DNA of 64,000 bases, taken from Lethocerus indicus. Its lineage: Eukaryota; Arthropoda; Insecta; Hemiptera; Belostomatidae. The notes under the pieces are model-generated. The model made no database searches. It saw only the letters and a program-made list of their open reading frames with translations, and was not told the DNA's origin. Shown one piece after another: positions 53,651-64,000 of this stretch. The DNA lies in NCBI GenBank assembly GCA_019843655.1, contig JACDQD010000007.1:29615207-29679206 (forward strand), given 5' to 3'. The translations under genes were made by a program, and so were the position numbers. Numbering within the stretch: position 1 is the stretch's first letter; every line of letters begins with the position of its first letter.

Positions 53651-54332
53651 AGACACTCCTCACGAGCGGTATATATCCCACCATCCGGACGGTGTACAGT
53701 TTCGATTCCAGACAATCCATTTCGACAATAAATTAAGACCGTTTGTAGAGTCGATATTGTAAACCGTCGGAAATACAAGAAGTAAATTCGAAAGGGGGTT
53801 TGTTTGTAATGAAAATTCCCGTTTCTTGAGCTTTCATCGAAATTTATCCGAAGCCGACAAACTGACAGTATACATGAAATGGGTATACAACCAAAAACTC
53901 CCCAAACCGTCCCCAATATAACTAAATAATTGCTGATTCATTCACCCTTAAGTCGAGCATTTTTTTTCCTACGCACAGTCGGGGCGAAAAGCGCAACGAC
54001 TTAGTTGCCGACCACTATAAAATGTATCCACCAGTCCATAACTTATAATATAGAAATGGATACAACAATGTTTCTTCCCGGGCCCAACAATGCTTTCTTC
54101 GATATTTGGTTGGGGAAAAAAAAAATCAACGTTTTATCCAATTTCGAGGCAAGTACCGTATCTTCGGATATAAAGAAATATTTCAAATTAAAAAAAAATA
54201 TTACGAGTTTCGACACAAAATGATAATTATTCGATACATTTCTGAAGTATTTGTATTTGTCGTGGCCGGTGCTTTGTTAGGCAAACGCCCAGTGTCATAA
54301 ACGGCAATAGAAAAATAATTCCAACGTCTCTA

Positions 54333-54425
54333 TTGGAAATAATTGGTCTCATTCGCATAAATTTCTTTGCGGCAACGAATCGCACTATGAACCGTTTGTA
54401 ACCGGGTTCGAATCCCGGTCTTCAA
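54333..54425 (+). other. tRNA-like relic with an exact Pol III B box
   Basis: ccgggttcgaatcccgg (54402-54418) forms a perfect T-arm, and the flanking 7-mers ttggaaa (54333) and tcttcaa (54419) pair at six of seven positions. A convincing D-arm and anticodon arm are missing and the spacing is 93 nt. A tRNA pseudogene or SINE head is more likely than a working tRNA. Confidence 0.25.
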
Positions 54426-54620
54426 TTTAAATATGGAGTATTATACAGAGGGTGTCCGAACTGGGGATATTCGGGATTTTTTTTTTTTTTTTTTGGAAAA
54501 AAAACCCCCGGCCGGAAGGGTTTTTGCCCCCTCCTCCTCGTCGACTATTTTCCGGTCGCGACGTCTCGAAACCGGTTTCCGGGCGTCAGACGAGAGTGGG
54601 CGGAAAATTTCGCTCATATA

Positions 54621-55206
54621 CGGAGAGTGGTCCAAAAAAATGTATCCACTCTTCAACAGTGCATAACTTGGAAACTAATTGGCCGAATTGTGTCTCATTT
54701 TTGGTGAAAGTATAGCTTAAAGTCCAACTTGAAGACATAATCACAAGTGTTATAGTTTTTGTAGTTGGGGCCCCATACAAAAGCGTTGTATTGCGTCGTT
54801 TCGTCTTGTCAGATTTTGACAGTGGCCGGATAAGTCAGTGTTCTGCTGTTGTCAGTTGTACCCACTGTTGTTACTCGAGTGGACGTGGCTTGGCGCAAGG
54901 CTTAGAATTGGATGAAAGGAAGTCCAGTTTTAGAAAATTGATATTTTAAATAGGAAAACATTGAAAATGAGGTTCAACGGCAATGGGGAAATGAGTATCG
55001 AACAGAGCCCAATATCAGTAGTCGGTGCTGCAGTTGGGGGCGGCATCGTTTCTAATAACGGTAACAATTTCGAACACCTACAGCTATATGATATCTTTAA
55101 GTTGGACTTTAAGCTACACTTTCATCAAAAATCAGATACAATTCGGCCAATTAGTTTGCAAGTTATGGACTGTTAAAGAGTGGATACATTTTTTTGGACC
55201 ACTCTG
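54621..55206. mobile_element. MITE B, complete 586-bp copy with TA target duplication
   Basis: Ends cggagagtggtccaaaaaaa and tttttttggaccactctg are inverted repeats that continue for >100 bp (ataacttggaaactaattgg / ccaattagtttgcaagttat). TA on both sides. No transposase. Confidence 0.9.
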
Positions 55207-56460
55207 TATATATATATATATGGGTAATTAGCGGCCTATATCTTGTTTTGTATTTTATCTTATCGTATCAAATTTATACTCAATGAACCGGTAAATGGTT
55301 GAATTTCCCTACAAAACATTGTAGGGTACAACAGTGTAAAGTCATCGCTAGCAGCTCGGTTATAAATTTCGTCCCGTTAGATATCCGTCTGTCTACGATT
55401 AATCTACGATAAATGTAGACTGTCTTCAGTTGTGGAATTGTGGAAGGGGCGACTTTCTACTTTATAGATCGGTTCATTTCTGGAAAATTTTGTGTCCCGG
55501 CGCACAATTATATCGTTTCTTCTTCTTCTTCTTCTTCACCGTTTTCATCTCTCAACCTCTAATTACCTGTTCGTGTGTCGGGCCGATAGGCCGTCAGTTC
55601 TTCTTCGTCTTCTTCATCTTCTTCACGTTAGTTCTCCTCCCTCCTCCCTCTTATTAATTTTCTTCAGGTCCGACACCTCCGAACAGCAAGAAATCAGCCC
55701 GAATGATGGGGAGGGTGAAAGAGAAGGGGGGGGGAAAAAAAAACCACGACAGGGAGATGGGAGGATTTTATAACTGGCGGCCAAATGTAAAATTCCCTTT
55801 TTTTTTTCTTATCCCGGATTGTGTTGTTCCGTTGTTGTTGTTGTTCCCTGGGGGAGAACAACACTCCCGGAAGTTGTCCTTCGGGCGTTCAACTCCTGTT
55901 GTGTTTATTTTTTTCTTCCCCTTCTTTCCAAAGAACTGTACATGAAATTATCTGGGCCCCTCCGGCCTACATAATAAATATACATATACATATCGGCCGG
56001 TTGTTAAGTGTTAAGTCGGTTAAAATACAGAATAGGGCCCCCCACCCCCCAAACATTGATATAATACCGATATATGTTTCATTAAATTTTCGCAATTTAT
56101 CCGACGGGCGCCACTAGAAAACTAGAAACTGTCGTAGGGGTTGAAAAACGCGAAAATATAAGCTGTAAACAGATTCAGTATATTGGGGGTATCCCCCAGA
56201 AGTAATCGACATTTTGACTTTGGAATTCATTTTAAAAAAGAACTCTCCGCCGCCACTTTTTCCGGGCGAATTTTCGATAACCCCCTCTTGAGGAATTCCT
56301 CAAGACCCGAAATTAATAAAATCCCGTCCATTATTCCCGTATATCGTTCGTTCCCGGTTCGCTTTCTCCTCGTCCTCCCTTCACTCAATTACCCAACGAC
56401 AAGTTACCCCTCAATCATCGTTTCAATTGCAACCCCCCGCCCCTCAAAATAAAAATATTG
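55207..56460. other. Pyrimidine-rich spacer, no gene named
   Basis: TTC runs at 55517-55540 and 55598-55624, a MITE C left end at 56182 and mixed sequence. No splice-flanked coding segment recognised. Confidence 0.45.
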
Positions 56461-56466
56461 TGATCG

Positions 56467-56660
56467 GCAACTGAATAATTAGCGGATTCTTCTCATCGTT
56501 CGGGGGTGTGTGCGATCCACCCTCTGTGTTGTGCATTTTGGGGGGGATATGTAATAAACACATTTCAGAATACTCTTAAATAGATTTGAAGTAAAAATAC
56601 ATACAGATAACGCCGTCTCCAGTCTGGCGACGTAATCCGCAACGACTTAGTTGCCGACCC
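56467..56660. mobile_element. Short MITE with FB2-type ends
   Basis: tcggcaactgaataattagc at the left and aatccgcaacgacttagttg (then ccgac) at the right, ~195 bp. Confidence 0.7.
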
Positions 56661-56965
56661 GACATAAATAGGGTTGTCGATTGTGAAAATGAGAAAAAAA
56701 AATATCGTACTGCAGTTTATTGTAGAAATTTTGTTTGATAAGACAAAAAAAAATTGTCGAATTACTGTAAACAGATTTCGCACTCTATTTCTATAGATGC
56801 TACTCCGTAATCTCTAGTATAGATTCTAGTCAACATTCCGGGGGGTTGGGGTTTATTTTTCACTGTATCTTCGGTACTACAACCACCCCTATAGTTGGTA
56901 TCACCTTCTGTCTCCTGCGAATACTTTCGTATTACCTTTTACCTCCTTCCGCCCTTGGGCGTCCC

Positions 56966-57172
56966 ATGACGCTGGCGACGACGACGACGATGGAGTCGGT
57001 AGAGGATAAAAATAATGATAATAATAAAGACGGTGCCGGCGCTAATAAACACCAGGTGGTGAGGTATATTACAAACCGCTGTGGGGCTGTCTATCCAGCG
57101 CCACCTGCAACGGCCCAATCTAAATCATCAACTTCTTCGGTCGACAAAACTGTTTTCCATCAATATTATTGA
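56966..57172 (+). CDS. Weak candidate small ORF (68 aa)
   Basis: ATG-started frame with a Thr/Asn/Asp-rich N-terminus, QVVRYITNRCGAVYPAPPAT in the middle and VFHQYY at the end. Less repetitive than its surroundings, but no homology is recognised and no flanking exons are seen. Confidence 0.15.
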   Translation: MTLATTTTMESVEDKNNDNNKDGAGANKHQVVRYITNRCGAVYPAPPATAQSKSSTSSVDKTVFHQYY

Positions 57173-57799
57173 AGGGTTTTCCGCCAATTCCTTCCCTTTT
57201 TAGGGGGCGGGGGGGGGGCGTCCGACGTACGGACGAGATTCTTCTGTGTCAATCAATATATATATATATATATATATATATAATAATAGGTTCCACGAAC
57301 AATGGAAACACTAAGGGGCCCTAGAGGGCTACAGTTATTGAAGTGTACGCAGGGGGGGGGGTTGCTCATGTACATACATAAATATTTATACGCATAATTC
57401 GATCCGGTCTCGGGTCTTGAGTCAACAATTGATTGAGCCCTTCGCCCTTATCCCCCGTTCATCCTGATCGTTTTGTAACCGTGAAGAGAAGTGGCGGCCG
57501 GAGCACCCGTCTACTGAACAGGAGGTAAATCATGTTCGTATTATCTTCGGAGGAGTTGAGAGGGAGAGACAGACAGGGGCGGGGGTGGGGTTGAACCTTT
57601 CTGAAGGGTACAAAGAGTGATATTTCAATTAGTCGGAGGGATGGAAAGGTTTGGGCCATCTTAAGGAGGCGTGACGTTTTCATAGCCGTCTCCCAAAGAG
57701 GGGTTCTTGAGGGGTTTTGCGCCACAGACCGCAACTTTTAAACTTTAAAATTATACAGACTGAGAGATCTCCGCGTCACCGGCTATAATATGTACAACG

Positions 57800-58760
57800 T
57801 CTTCAGTTTCGGCCGCTCGCCGTCTCTTCAGCGGCGGCGTATCTGTCAGTACGGCGGCAAACAGTCAAAAAAGCAATAGAAATCATAATCATAATCGGTT
57901 TGGGTGACGACCGCTAGACCGGTTTCGGCCGCTCGCCGTCTTCAGTAGCGCGGTGTCGGTCACTTTTGCCACTTTGGACGTTTTTCAGTGACACACAGTG
58001 CAGTGTGAGGATGTCCCCGGAAAAACATCCAAAGTGGCAACTGTGACCGAAACCGCGCTACTGAAGACGGCGGTTCGAATATAAAGTAAAGGCGAATAAA
58101 AAGTATACAATACGCTGGATTTCGTGTATTTCTTTCGTGGTTTGGTCTTTTGCCAGACCCCCGGTTTCGGCCGCTCGCCGTCTTCAGTAGCGCGGCGCCG
58201 GTCACTTTTGCCACTTTTTGGGACGTTTTTCAGTGACACACAGTGCAGTGTGAGGATGGCCTCAGTGCCGAAATCCAAAGTGCCAACAGTGACTGACACC
58301 GCGCTACTGAAGACGGCGTGTGCGGCCGAAACCGGGGCCTGGCAAAAGCGAGAGGAGAAACTCACAAAATCTACGGTTTCGGCCGGTCGCCGTCTTCAGT
58401 AGCGCGGTGTCGGTCACTTTTGGCACACCGATAATTGGACTTAAGCCAACCAACAAGACGACCGACACGCGGTACAAGTGACAGTGCAGTGGGGAGGACC
58501 CCGAAAAACATGCAACTACTGAAGACGGCGAGCGGCCGAAACCGGGGTCTGGCGAAAGACCAAACCCCCTCGAAGACCACGAAATACGCGTTCGGCACAA
58601 TAAACAGACGGGTTTTTCTACCGAAAATGGCGGACGGCCGGCGCGCCGACAGAGACGCAATATCTGTCCATTTTTGGCACTTGGATGGCGAACGGCCGAA
58701 AACCGTCCGGCGAAAGTCCAAACTGGCGAGATGGGAGACGGAAACACACGAACAAAAGGT
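57800..58760. repeat. Cluster of FB1 copies
   Basis: Left cores at 57811, 57921, 58169 and 58380; right cores at 58057, 58303, 58514 and a partial at 58685. The first two full palindromes (57905-58075, 58140-58330) share identical inner modules (cacttttgccacttt; cagtgacacacagtgcagtg). Confidence 0.9.
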
Positions 58761-59414
58761 ACGTTGAACTAATTTTTAAATTTGTTTTTCAACGTCTTCA
58801 ATTCCTCATTTCCGCCCGTCTACAGACACATTAATCACTTGGCGTTAAGTTCACACTTTGCGACAACTTTCGTCTCAGTTTCTAAATATTCGACTTTTTT
58901 TTTGGGGGGTACATCCATTTGGACGGGGTAAAGCGGAGGAGAAAGAAGAAGAAGAAGAAGAAGAAGAATAAGGAGTTGAAGAGCGAAGGGCAAGAAGAGT
59001 TTATTGGTGGTGGGGGGATGGCTTAATCTTTTAATTAATCGCTCTTGTAATTGTATAGAGACCTTTACTTTAAAATTAATAATTGCATCGCTCGGTTGCA
59101 GTCAGTTAAGAGTATATTTATTATCCTCCCACTTTGTTTTTTTGCTTCCTCCTCCTCCTCCTCCTCTTCTTCTTCTTCTCCTTCTATCTCTTTTCAACTC
59201 CCCACCCTTCGTCCTACAACAGCTTTTCGTGTAGCATCGTTCACTCTATTGTTGTAGGGCCGAAAAGACCGGAGGGCTTTCTATAATTAAAATAATCGAG
59301 CCCGGCACAAATTTGACTGAAAAGTGTTTAAGATGTTTCCGGTTTGAAGCGTTCGAGGGCGAATCTTAAAGGGCACACTTGGGACCTTCAACCTTGAGTT
59401 GAGTTTAATATATA

Positions 59415-59860
59415 CCTGTTTTGTGGTCTGCGAGGGCTTGTAATGTACCGTAGATTTCGTGGTGTTTCCGTCTCTCCTCTCGCCGGTTTCGGCCGCTCGC
59501 CATCTTCAGTAGCGCTGTGTCAGTCACCGTCGGCACGGCATATATATATAACAGACAACCAACGGAGTACAAATGAGAGTGACAGTGAGGTGAGGGAGGA
59601 CGCCCAAAAAACATCTAACGGTGACTAACACCGCTACTGAAGATGGCGAGCGGCCGAAACCGGCCGGTCTGGCAAAAGACCGAACCGGCGTTTTTCGGGC
59701 ATCCTCGACAAATCTATGTGTAGAAGTGGCACGGCGACAGTGGGCAGTGAGGACGCCCCGAAGAAACGTCCTACTGACACAGCGCTACTGAAGACGGCGA
59801 GCGGCCGAAACCGGCCGGTCTGGCAAAAGACCAAACCGGTGAAATCTACGGTATTCAACC
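59415..59860. mobile_element. FB1 foldback element followed by an extra right half
   Basis: Left end gcgagggcttgtaatgtacc, core at 59490-59512, (TA)4 centre at 59540, right core at 59632-59660, then a second right arm with core at 59780-59806 ending cggtgaaatctacggtattc, the inverse of the left end. Confidence 0.88.
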
Positions 59861-59964
59861 TTGACCTTTAACAGCGCACAACTCGGACACACAAGATTCA
59901 TTCTACAAACGTTGGCTACTGTTCGAAAGTAGTAGCGAAAACGTAGCTTTGACCCCAGTTTTGT

Positions 59965-60095
59965 CGTGTTTCTGTGTCTCCTCTCTGGCCATCTTCAGTA
60001 GCGCTGTGTTGTCGGTCAGTGTCGGCACTCTGGACGTTTTTACCCGACCGCACCGTCACTGTCACTGTTGTACCGTGGTGTTGTTTCAGTACTTG
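59965..60095. mobile_element. FB1 left half
   Basis: tcgtgtttctgtgtctcctc, catcttcagtagcgctgtgt, cggcactctggacgtttttac. Confidence 0.75.
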
Positions 60096-60563
60096 AGCGA
60101 TACGAGACCGGAGTCCAAACTCAGTTTTTGGTCTCGAATCGTCCGAAATTTGGAATATTGCCGATATTCCGTCTAATCGGCATCATTTTTTCAGTATCCC
60201 GACTATTCCAGGACGAAGTTTCCAGAGAAAGGGATAGGCGATATACCGGATTGTAGCCGGCCGACAGGGACGTCCAGGAGGAGGAATAGCTGCACCGCGG
60301 TGGGGGGATAAATAATGCATCCTGTTGTTGAAAATTAATTCCATCTTGTTGTACACGTCTGGGTGGCGTCAGGCCGAAGATTGAAGAAGCGCTCAGGGAC
60401 AATGATTTTTCTCAATCGATAGATTTCACTTTAAGTTCTGCAGACTGAGTTCGCGGAGACTCTAATGAAGTGGAGGAAATTTGAATTTTTCATTCCCAAA
60501 TCGCTTAAACTCGACTCAAATTGTACGACGCCCCTTCTAATCGTGAATTGGACAACGATTCCA

Positions 60564-60567
<4 letters not shown>

Positions 60568-60608
<41 letters not shown>
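60568..60608. repeat. (TA)n microsatellite
   Basis: About 20 TA dinucleotides, not inside a recognisable FB1 copy. Confidence 0.95.
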
Positions 60609-60612
<4 letters not shown>

Positions 60613-61790
60613 ATAGTCATTGTTAACGTCACTTTTTGTTCGGCCGCCGAAGAGTTCATCAAGTTCTCTCTCGGTGTAGAATTGTCGTTACAGGTTACAC
60701 CGTACGTAAAGTCGAAAATTTTTTTTCCCAAATTCTACCGGACCCCGAAAGAGTTTTTACCGCCGGATAATTTACGTCCCGGGGAAGGGGAGAGTTACGC
60801 CCCGGTCGGATGAGGGATGGAGGGGAATGGGAGGAGGAGGAGGAGGAGGAGAAGGAGGAGGTTGGAGTAGGATCGTTTTTTTCTATACACCTCCGACGTG
60901 TATAATTTGAAGCCATAAATCAAAATGTGATTCCTTTAAAGCGCATGTAATTACTTACTCTTCTCGGAGAACTCGACCTCCTTTACACGAGGGCGAAAGA
61001 GCGCATGGAAGAGGAGGAGGAGGAGGGTGGAAAACGGACGAGAGAGAAAACCTGTGTTGGGATTGAAAATTGAAGTGAATAAAAGTGGTTGAGAGTTGAT
61101 GACCGGATCATTGAACGGTCTAATTGAGCTGTGAGACGCAGCATATCGTCATCCGAATTCACTCTTCGCCGCCGATGAATTGCGGTGAACACCGCCAATT
61201 GAGGAAAACCCTCCGAAACTGACGATATCGTATATATTTTTCCCCGTTCCCGAATTGTGGCTGGTTATTTGTGGACTTTGTGGGAAAACCTGGCGTGATA
61301 TTACGTGCTTATTGTTCCCGGATGGCGTGAGAGGTGTCCACCGTTTCAACTCGATCTTCCGCTCAGGGAGAGGGCCGAAAAGGAAAAAAAGGGAAAAACG
61401 TAAAACGTATCCTATCCCTTGAGCCCTTCACCCCACCCCTTCGAGTGAAGGGCACGCGATTCGAGCTCTATCGAGGCTAAACGGCGGATTCAATACAACC
61501 GGCGAAGGGCCGTCGTCTTCGCTATCGAAGACGGCGAAAGACCGAAAACGGGCGACCCCAGTTTGGGCGGGATTTCTCAATCACGTAGAACAAAATTGAT
61601 TTTTTTTCTTCTTCTCGAGCCACGAAATCCCGGTTTCCCGAATTTCGTCATCCATCCATTACCCATCAATGAGATCTTCTCTGTGCCGAATAACAAGTGG
61701 GGGAAAGTGTCACCCCAGTAGAGAGGGACGATACTTATTAACCGATTAAGTGCCGTAGGCCCCGAATTGGGGGGATGGGTTAATTTTTTT

Positions 61791-62150
61791 CTACGACACG
61801 CTGGGATTGTCCCAGGTCTTATCTGTCAACTGCCCAGCGTCAGATAAAGAGATATTGAGTGGCGACAGTTTCGAAACAGTCCCAGACGCCGTTTTCAGTT
61901 CCGCGTATACCTTCACGGCTGGCGTATACCTTTTGAGCCGTTGGAAGAAATCTTTTTTAGCCCAGTTTGGCGCCCGCAACCCTTTTATAAGACGGGTCGC
62001 GATTGAGTCATTATTGCGGGGGGGTTTGAGGGCGGCAGACAAATCGGTTAAGTAACGCTCATGTGTAAAGCCGCGGCGAGCCGCCAGCCGGCGAAGTAAC
62101 GCGATCGGATCTCGGCCGTAGAACGGCAATTGGGCGCAAGCAGTTAATTT
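61791..62150 (-). CDS. Unidentified 119-codon open frame without an ATG start
   Basis: Open from 62150 to the TAG at 61793-61791. The peptide is not low-complexity: it begins KLTACAQLPFYGRDPIALLR, is Arg/Leu-rich and continues with LRAPNWAKKDFFQRLKRY. No initiation codon is present and no convincing acceptor was seen. It could be an internal exon or a transposon/viral remnant. I recognise no family. Confidence 0.3.
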   Translation of the reverse strand, partial: KLTACAQLPFYGRDPIALLRRLAARRGFTHERYLTDLSAALKPPRNNDSIATRLIKGLRAPNWAKKDFFQRLKRYTPAVKVYAELKTASGTVSKLSPLNISLSDAGQLTDKTWDNPSVS

Positions 62151-62524
62151 TTATGCCCCTCTCACTCTCTCTCTCTCTCTCTCTCTTCGTGAGAACAACT
62201 ATTTAGTGTCTGCACAGAGAGGGAGGGAGAGGGAGAGGGAGAGGGAGAGGGAGATGAACGCCGAAATAAAGATATTAAACCGACGGGCGGTTGGTCGGGA
62301 GAGGGCGGCCGTTTAGAGAAATAAAATGAAAATTATGGGCCCCCGCCCCCGACCACAGGGCCGGCCGCCAGACAGTTTCAAACTGGCGAAACGTGCCCGA
62401 CGTTTCAGACAAATCGGAGACGGGAGATTCGAGACGTTTTACTGTTAAATCGAAAGGTCGGAAAATTTCGTCGAATTGTGACGCGACGAAAAGATGAAAG
62501 GTGAAATATTTCTGTCGTTTCAAC

Positions 62525-62775
62525 GGCCTTATTTATTGAATACCTTTTGTCCCGATGGCCGATGGCGGCGGATTTTTCGAAAAAAAATCATTTTGTAGCG
62601 ACGAAGCACACATTTTCACCTCCGGCATGGAGGTTGGATGACTCCAATTTGTACTGAACTGTATCGGCTGTAGAATGGATTTTTTTTGGGGGGTTTTTTT
62701 TTCAATACGGTTGCCACAACCCTTCACCGCAAGAACCGCTGTCGGAAATTCAAATCCGGCGTTAATTTTGGTACA
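62525..62775. mobile_element. MITE A, right portion
   Basis: caatacggttgccacaaccc, then ctgtcggaaattcaaatccg, gcgttaattttggtacacac: the inverse of the MITE A left end. Confidence 0.75.
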
Positions 62776-63559
62776 CACCTTTTCAGAGCGTAGAATCTGA
62801 TACTGGGAAATCCAGCTCTACTTGGCGACACCGAAGAGATGTCATTTTTCTGGAAGGAAAATTGACGTTTCGCCTGGAAGAGACCGATGGAAAAAAGACG
62901 TATCCGTCGCTGGGAAAAAAACCGGGACACGAACGGCCGTTGAACGGCCGGCGGAATCGGACGAGGCGAGAAATGGGATGCGGGTGAAAAGGGAAAAAGA
63001 AAAAGGGAAAGAGAATGGCTAATGGGTGTCGTTCGTGTCGGTGTTGGCGCCGAGAGGGACGGCCTAATAATATCGAAAGAGCCGTTGATGCGCGGAAGAT
63101 GGCGTGTCGGAGGAGGAGGAGGAGGACGGATAATGAAGAGGTTGATGAAGGCCTCGTCCCGGGTGACGGGGAAAACGGCCGAGGGGAGTTTCAGAGGGGG
63201 GGGGGGAAAGAAAAACGGAATCCTTCGAGAGACCCGGAGGCGCGAAACAGATCCTGCGGGACAGGCTTTAAGACCATCCCGAAGAAGAGACCCCCGCACG
63301 GTAACCCCCAATTATTATTCCCGAGGGACGTCAAATCTAAAGTATAACTCCTGAGGGCACCGACAATTTCCAGTTTTCCGGCTCCAGTTCTATATAATGG
63401 GCGGTTATATTTTCAATTTGGTGATACTTTCTAATTTCTTTTTTTATCCCCCCGACACACATTGGACGGCTCAAAAAGATATACTGAAAAACGTCAGTAC
63501 GAGTCGGTAGAAATGTGGAGAAAAAAATGTTTTAATTGTTGAACAATGTTCAGAGAAAT

Positions 63560-63622
63560 GATGAAAGTTTGGCGGCCTCAGTTCGATTCGAATCAAAGCG
63601 TTAATTTCGGTACAGCCCCTTT
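63560..63622. mobile_element. MITE A terminus
   Basis: gcggcctcagttcgattcga, gcgttaatttcggtacagcc, ending ctttataatg. Confidence 0.65.
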
Positions 63623-63630
63623 ATAATGTT

Positions 63631-63718
63631 ATGGTACTTTCGCAGAAGACAAAGTACCGTTTCCTAGTGATAGTATTTGTCTTATTTTTCGGGTACTTAA
63701 ACGCAGAATCTATATCCG
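63631..63718 (+). CDS. Possible first coding exon of a secreted protein
   Basis: An ATG followed by MVLSQKTKYRFLVIVFVLFF and GYLNAESIS: positively charged start, ~14-residue hydrophobic core and a plausible cleavage after NA. A gtaggc donor follows at 63719. Begins right after a MITE A end. No downstream exon is identified, and the following poly-TAT DNA would be intron. Confidence 0.3.
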
Positions 63719-63849
63719 GTAGGCGACCGGTTTTTTATTTTTATTATTATTATTATTATTATTGTTTCGCTTATAGAAGCACGACGTCTTCTGTGGTTAT
63801 GGAAATGTTGAATCCGTTTGAGTCATGAGAGTTCGAAAAAAGAGTGATT

Positions 63850-64000
63850 GAGATATGTACCGGTCTTTCGCTAGACCGGCTTCGGCCGCTCGCCGCCTTC
63901 AGTAGCGGTGTTTGACACTTTTGGCACTTCGGATGCCTTTTTTTTGGGGGGTGGGTTGTCCAAAGTGCCAAAAGTGACCGGCGCCGCTACTGAAGACGGC
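63850..64000. mobile_element. FB1 foldback element, cut by the window edge
   Basis: ggtctttcgctagacc mini-hairpin, left core gcttcggccgctcgccgcct, inner ggcacttcggatgcc, poly-G centre, right inner and start of the right core at 63984. Confidence 0.88.

Overview
This is an animal nuclear genome segment, most likely from an arthropod and probably an insect. The clues are metazoan gene families with canonical GT-AG introns, short exons rich in G/C third positions inside A/T-rich introns, TA-flanked inverted-repeat transposons, and very dense satellite and microsatellite DNA. I cannot name the species.

Three genes are identified with confidence, all on the minus strand. (1) Positions 145-5590 hold the first three coding exons of a UBE2O-type E2/E3 hybrid ubiquitin ligase; the rest of the gene lies beyond the left edge. 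Its second exon lacks two bases relative to the conserved frame. (2) Positions 7802-9337 hold a complete, single-exon PPIL2 (U-box plus cyclophilin protein of the spliceosome and ubiquitin system). (3) Positions 10972-22164 hold a ten-exon USH1G/Sans gene (ankyrin repeats, coiled coil, SAM domain, C-terminal PDZ ligand). I reassembled it by splice sites and phase, including a 23-nt first coding exon, a predicted 422-residue protein in total.

The remaining ~42 kb (22.2-64 kb) has no gene I can name. It is dominated by repeats. The main one is a family of near-palindromic foldback elements, called FB1 here, with about 70 copies of a ~26-bp core by eye. Its arms pair with each other and also carry small internal hairpins, and the centre of the palindrome is often a (TA)n tract. 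FB1 occurs as single palindromes, as tandem arrays, and as a source of secondary satellites: a 75-bp array at 38 kb, ~180-bp units at 20.5-21.1 kb, and a ~920-bp 12-bp-unit array at 23.6-24.5 kb. A second palindromic family (FB2), three TA-flanked MITE-like families (A, B, C), a 104-bp satellite (30.8-35.2 kb), a ~21-bp satellite (28.15-29.05 kb), a ~325-bp satellite inside a UBE2O intron, and a 36-copy 15-bp minisatellite touching a USH1G splice acceptor make up most of the rest.

Layout: 0-5.6 kb UBE2O; 5.6-7.8 kb spacer; 7.8-9.3 kb PPIL2; 9.3-11 kb spacer with MITE A; 11-22.2 kb USH1G with introns full of FB1, FB2 and MITE C; 22.2-28 kb FB1 and its microsatellite derivative plus A/T-rich DNA; 28-37.3 kb satellites; 37.4-64 kb FB1 clusters, MITEs A and B, GGA-rich and poly-G-rich DNA, and a few weak exon candidates. 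The three named genes are not a functional operon-like set; they are ordinary neighbours. The most unusual biology is the FB1 hairpin system and its spread through the introns of USH1G.
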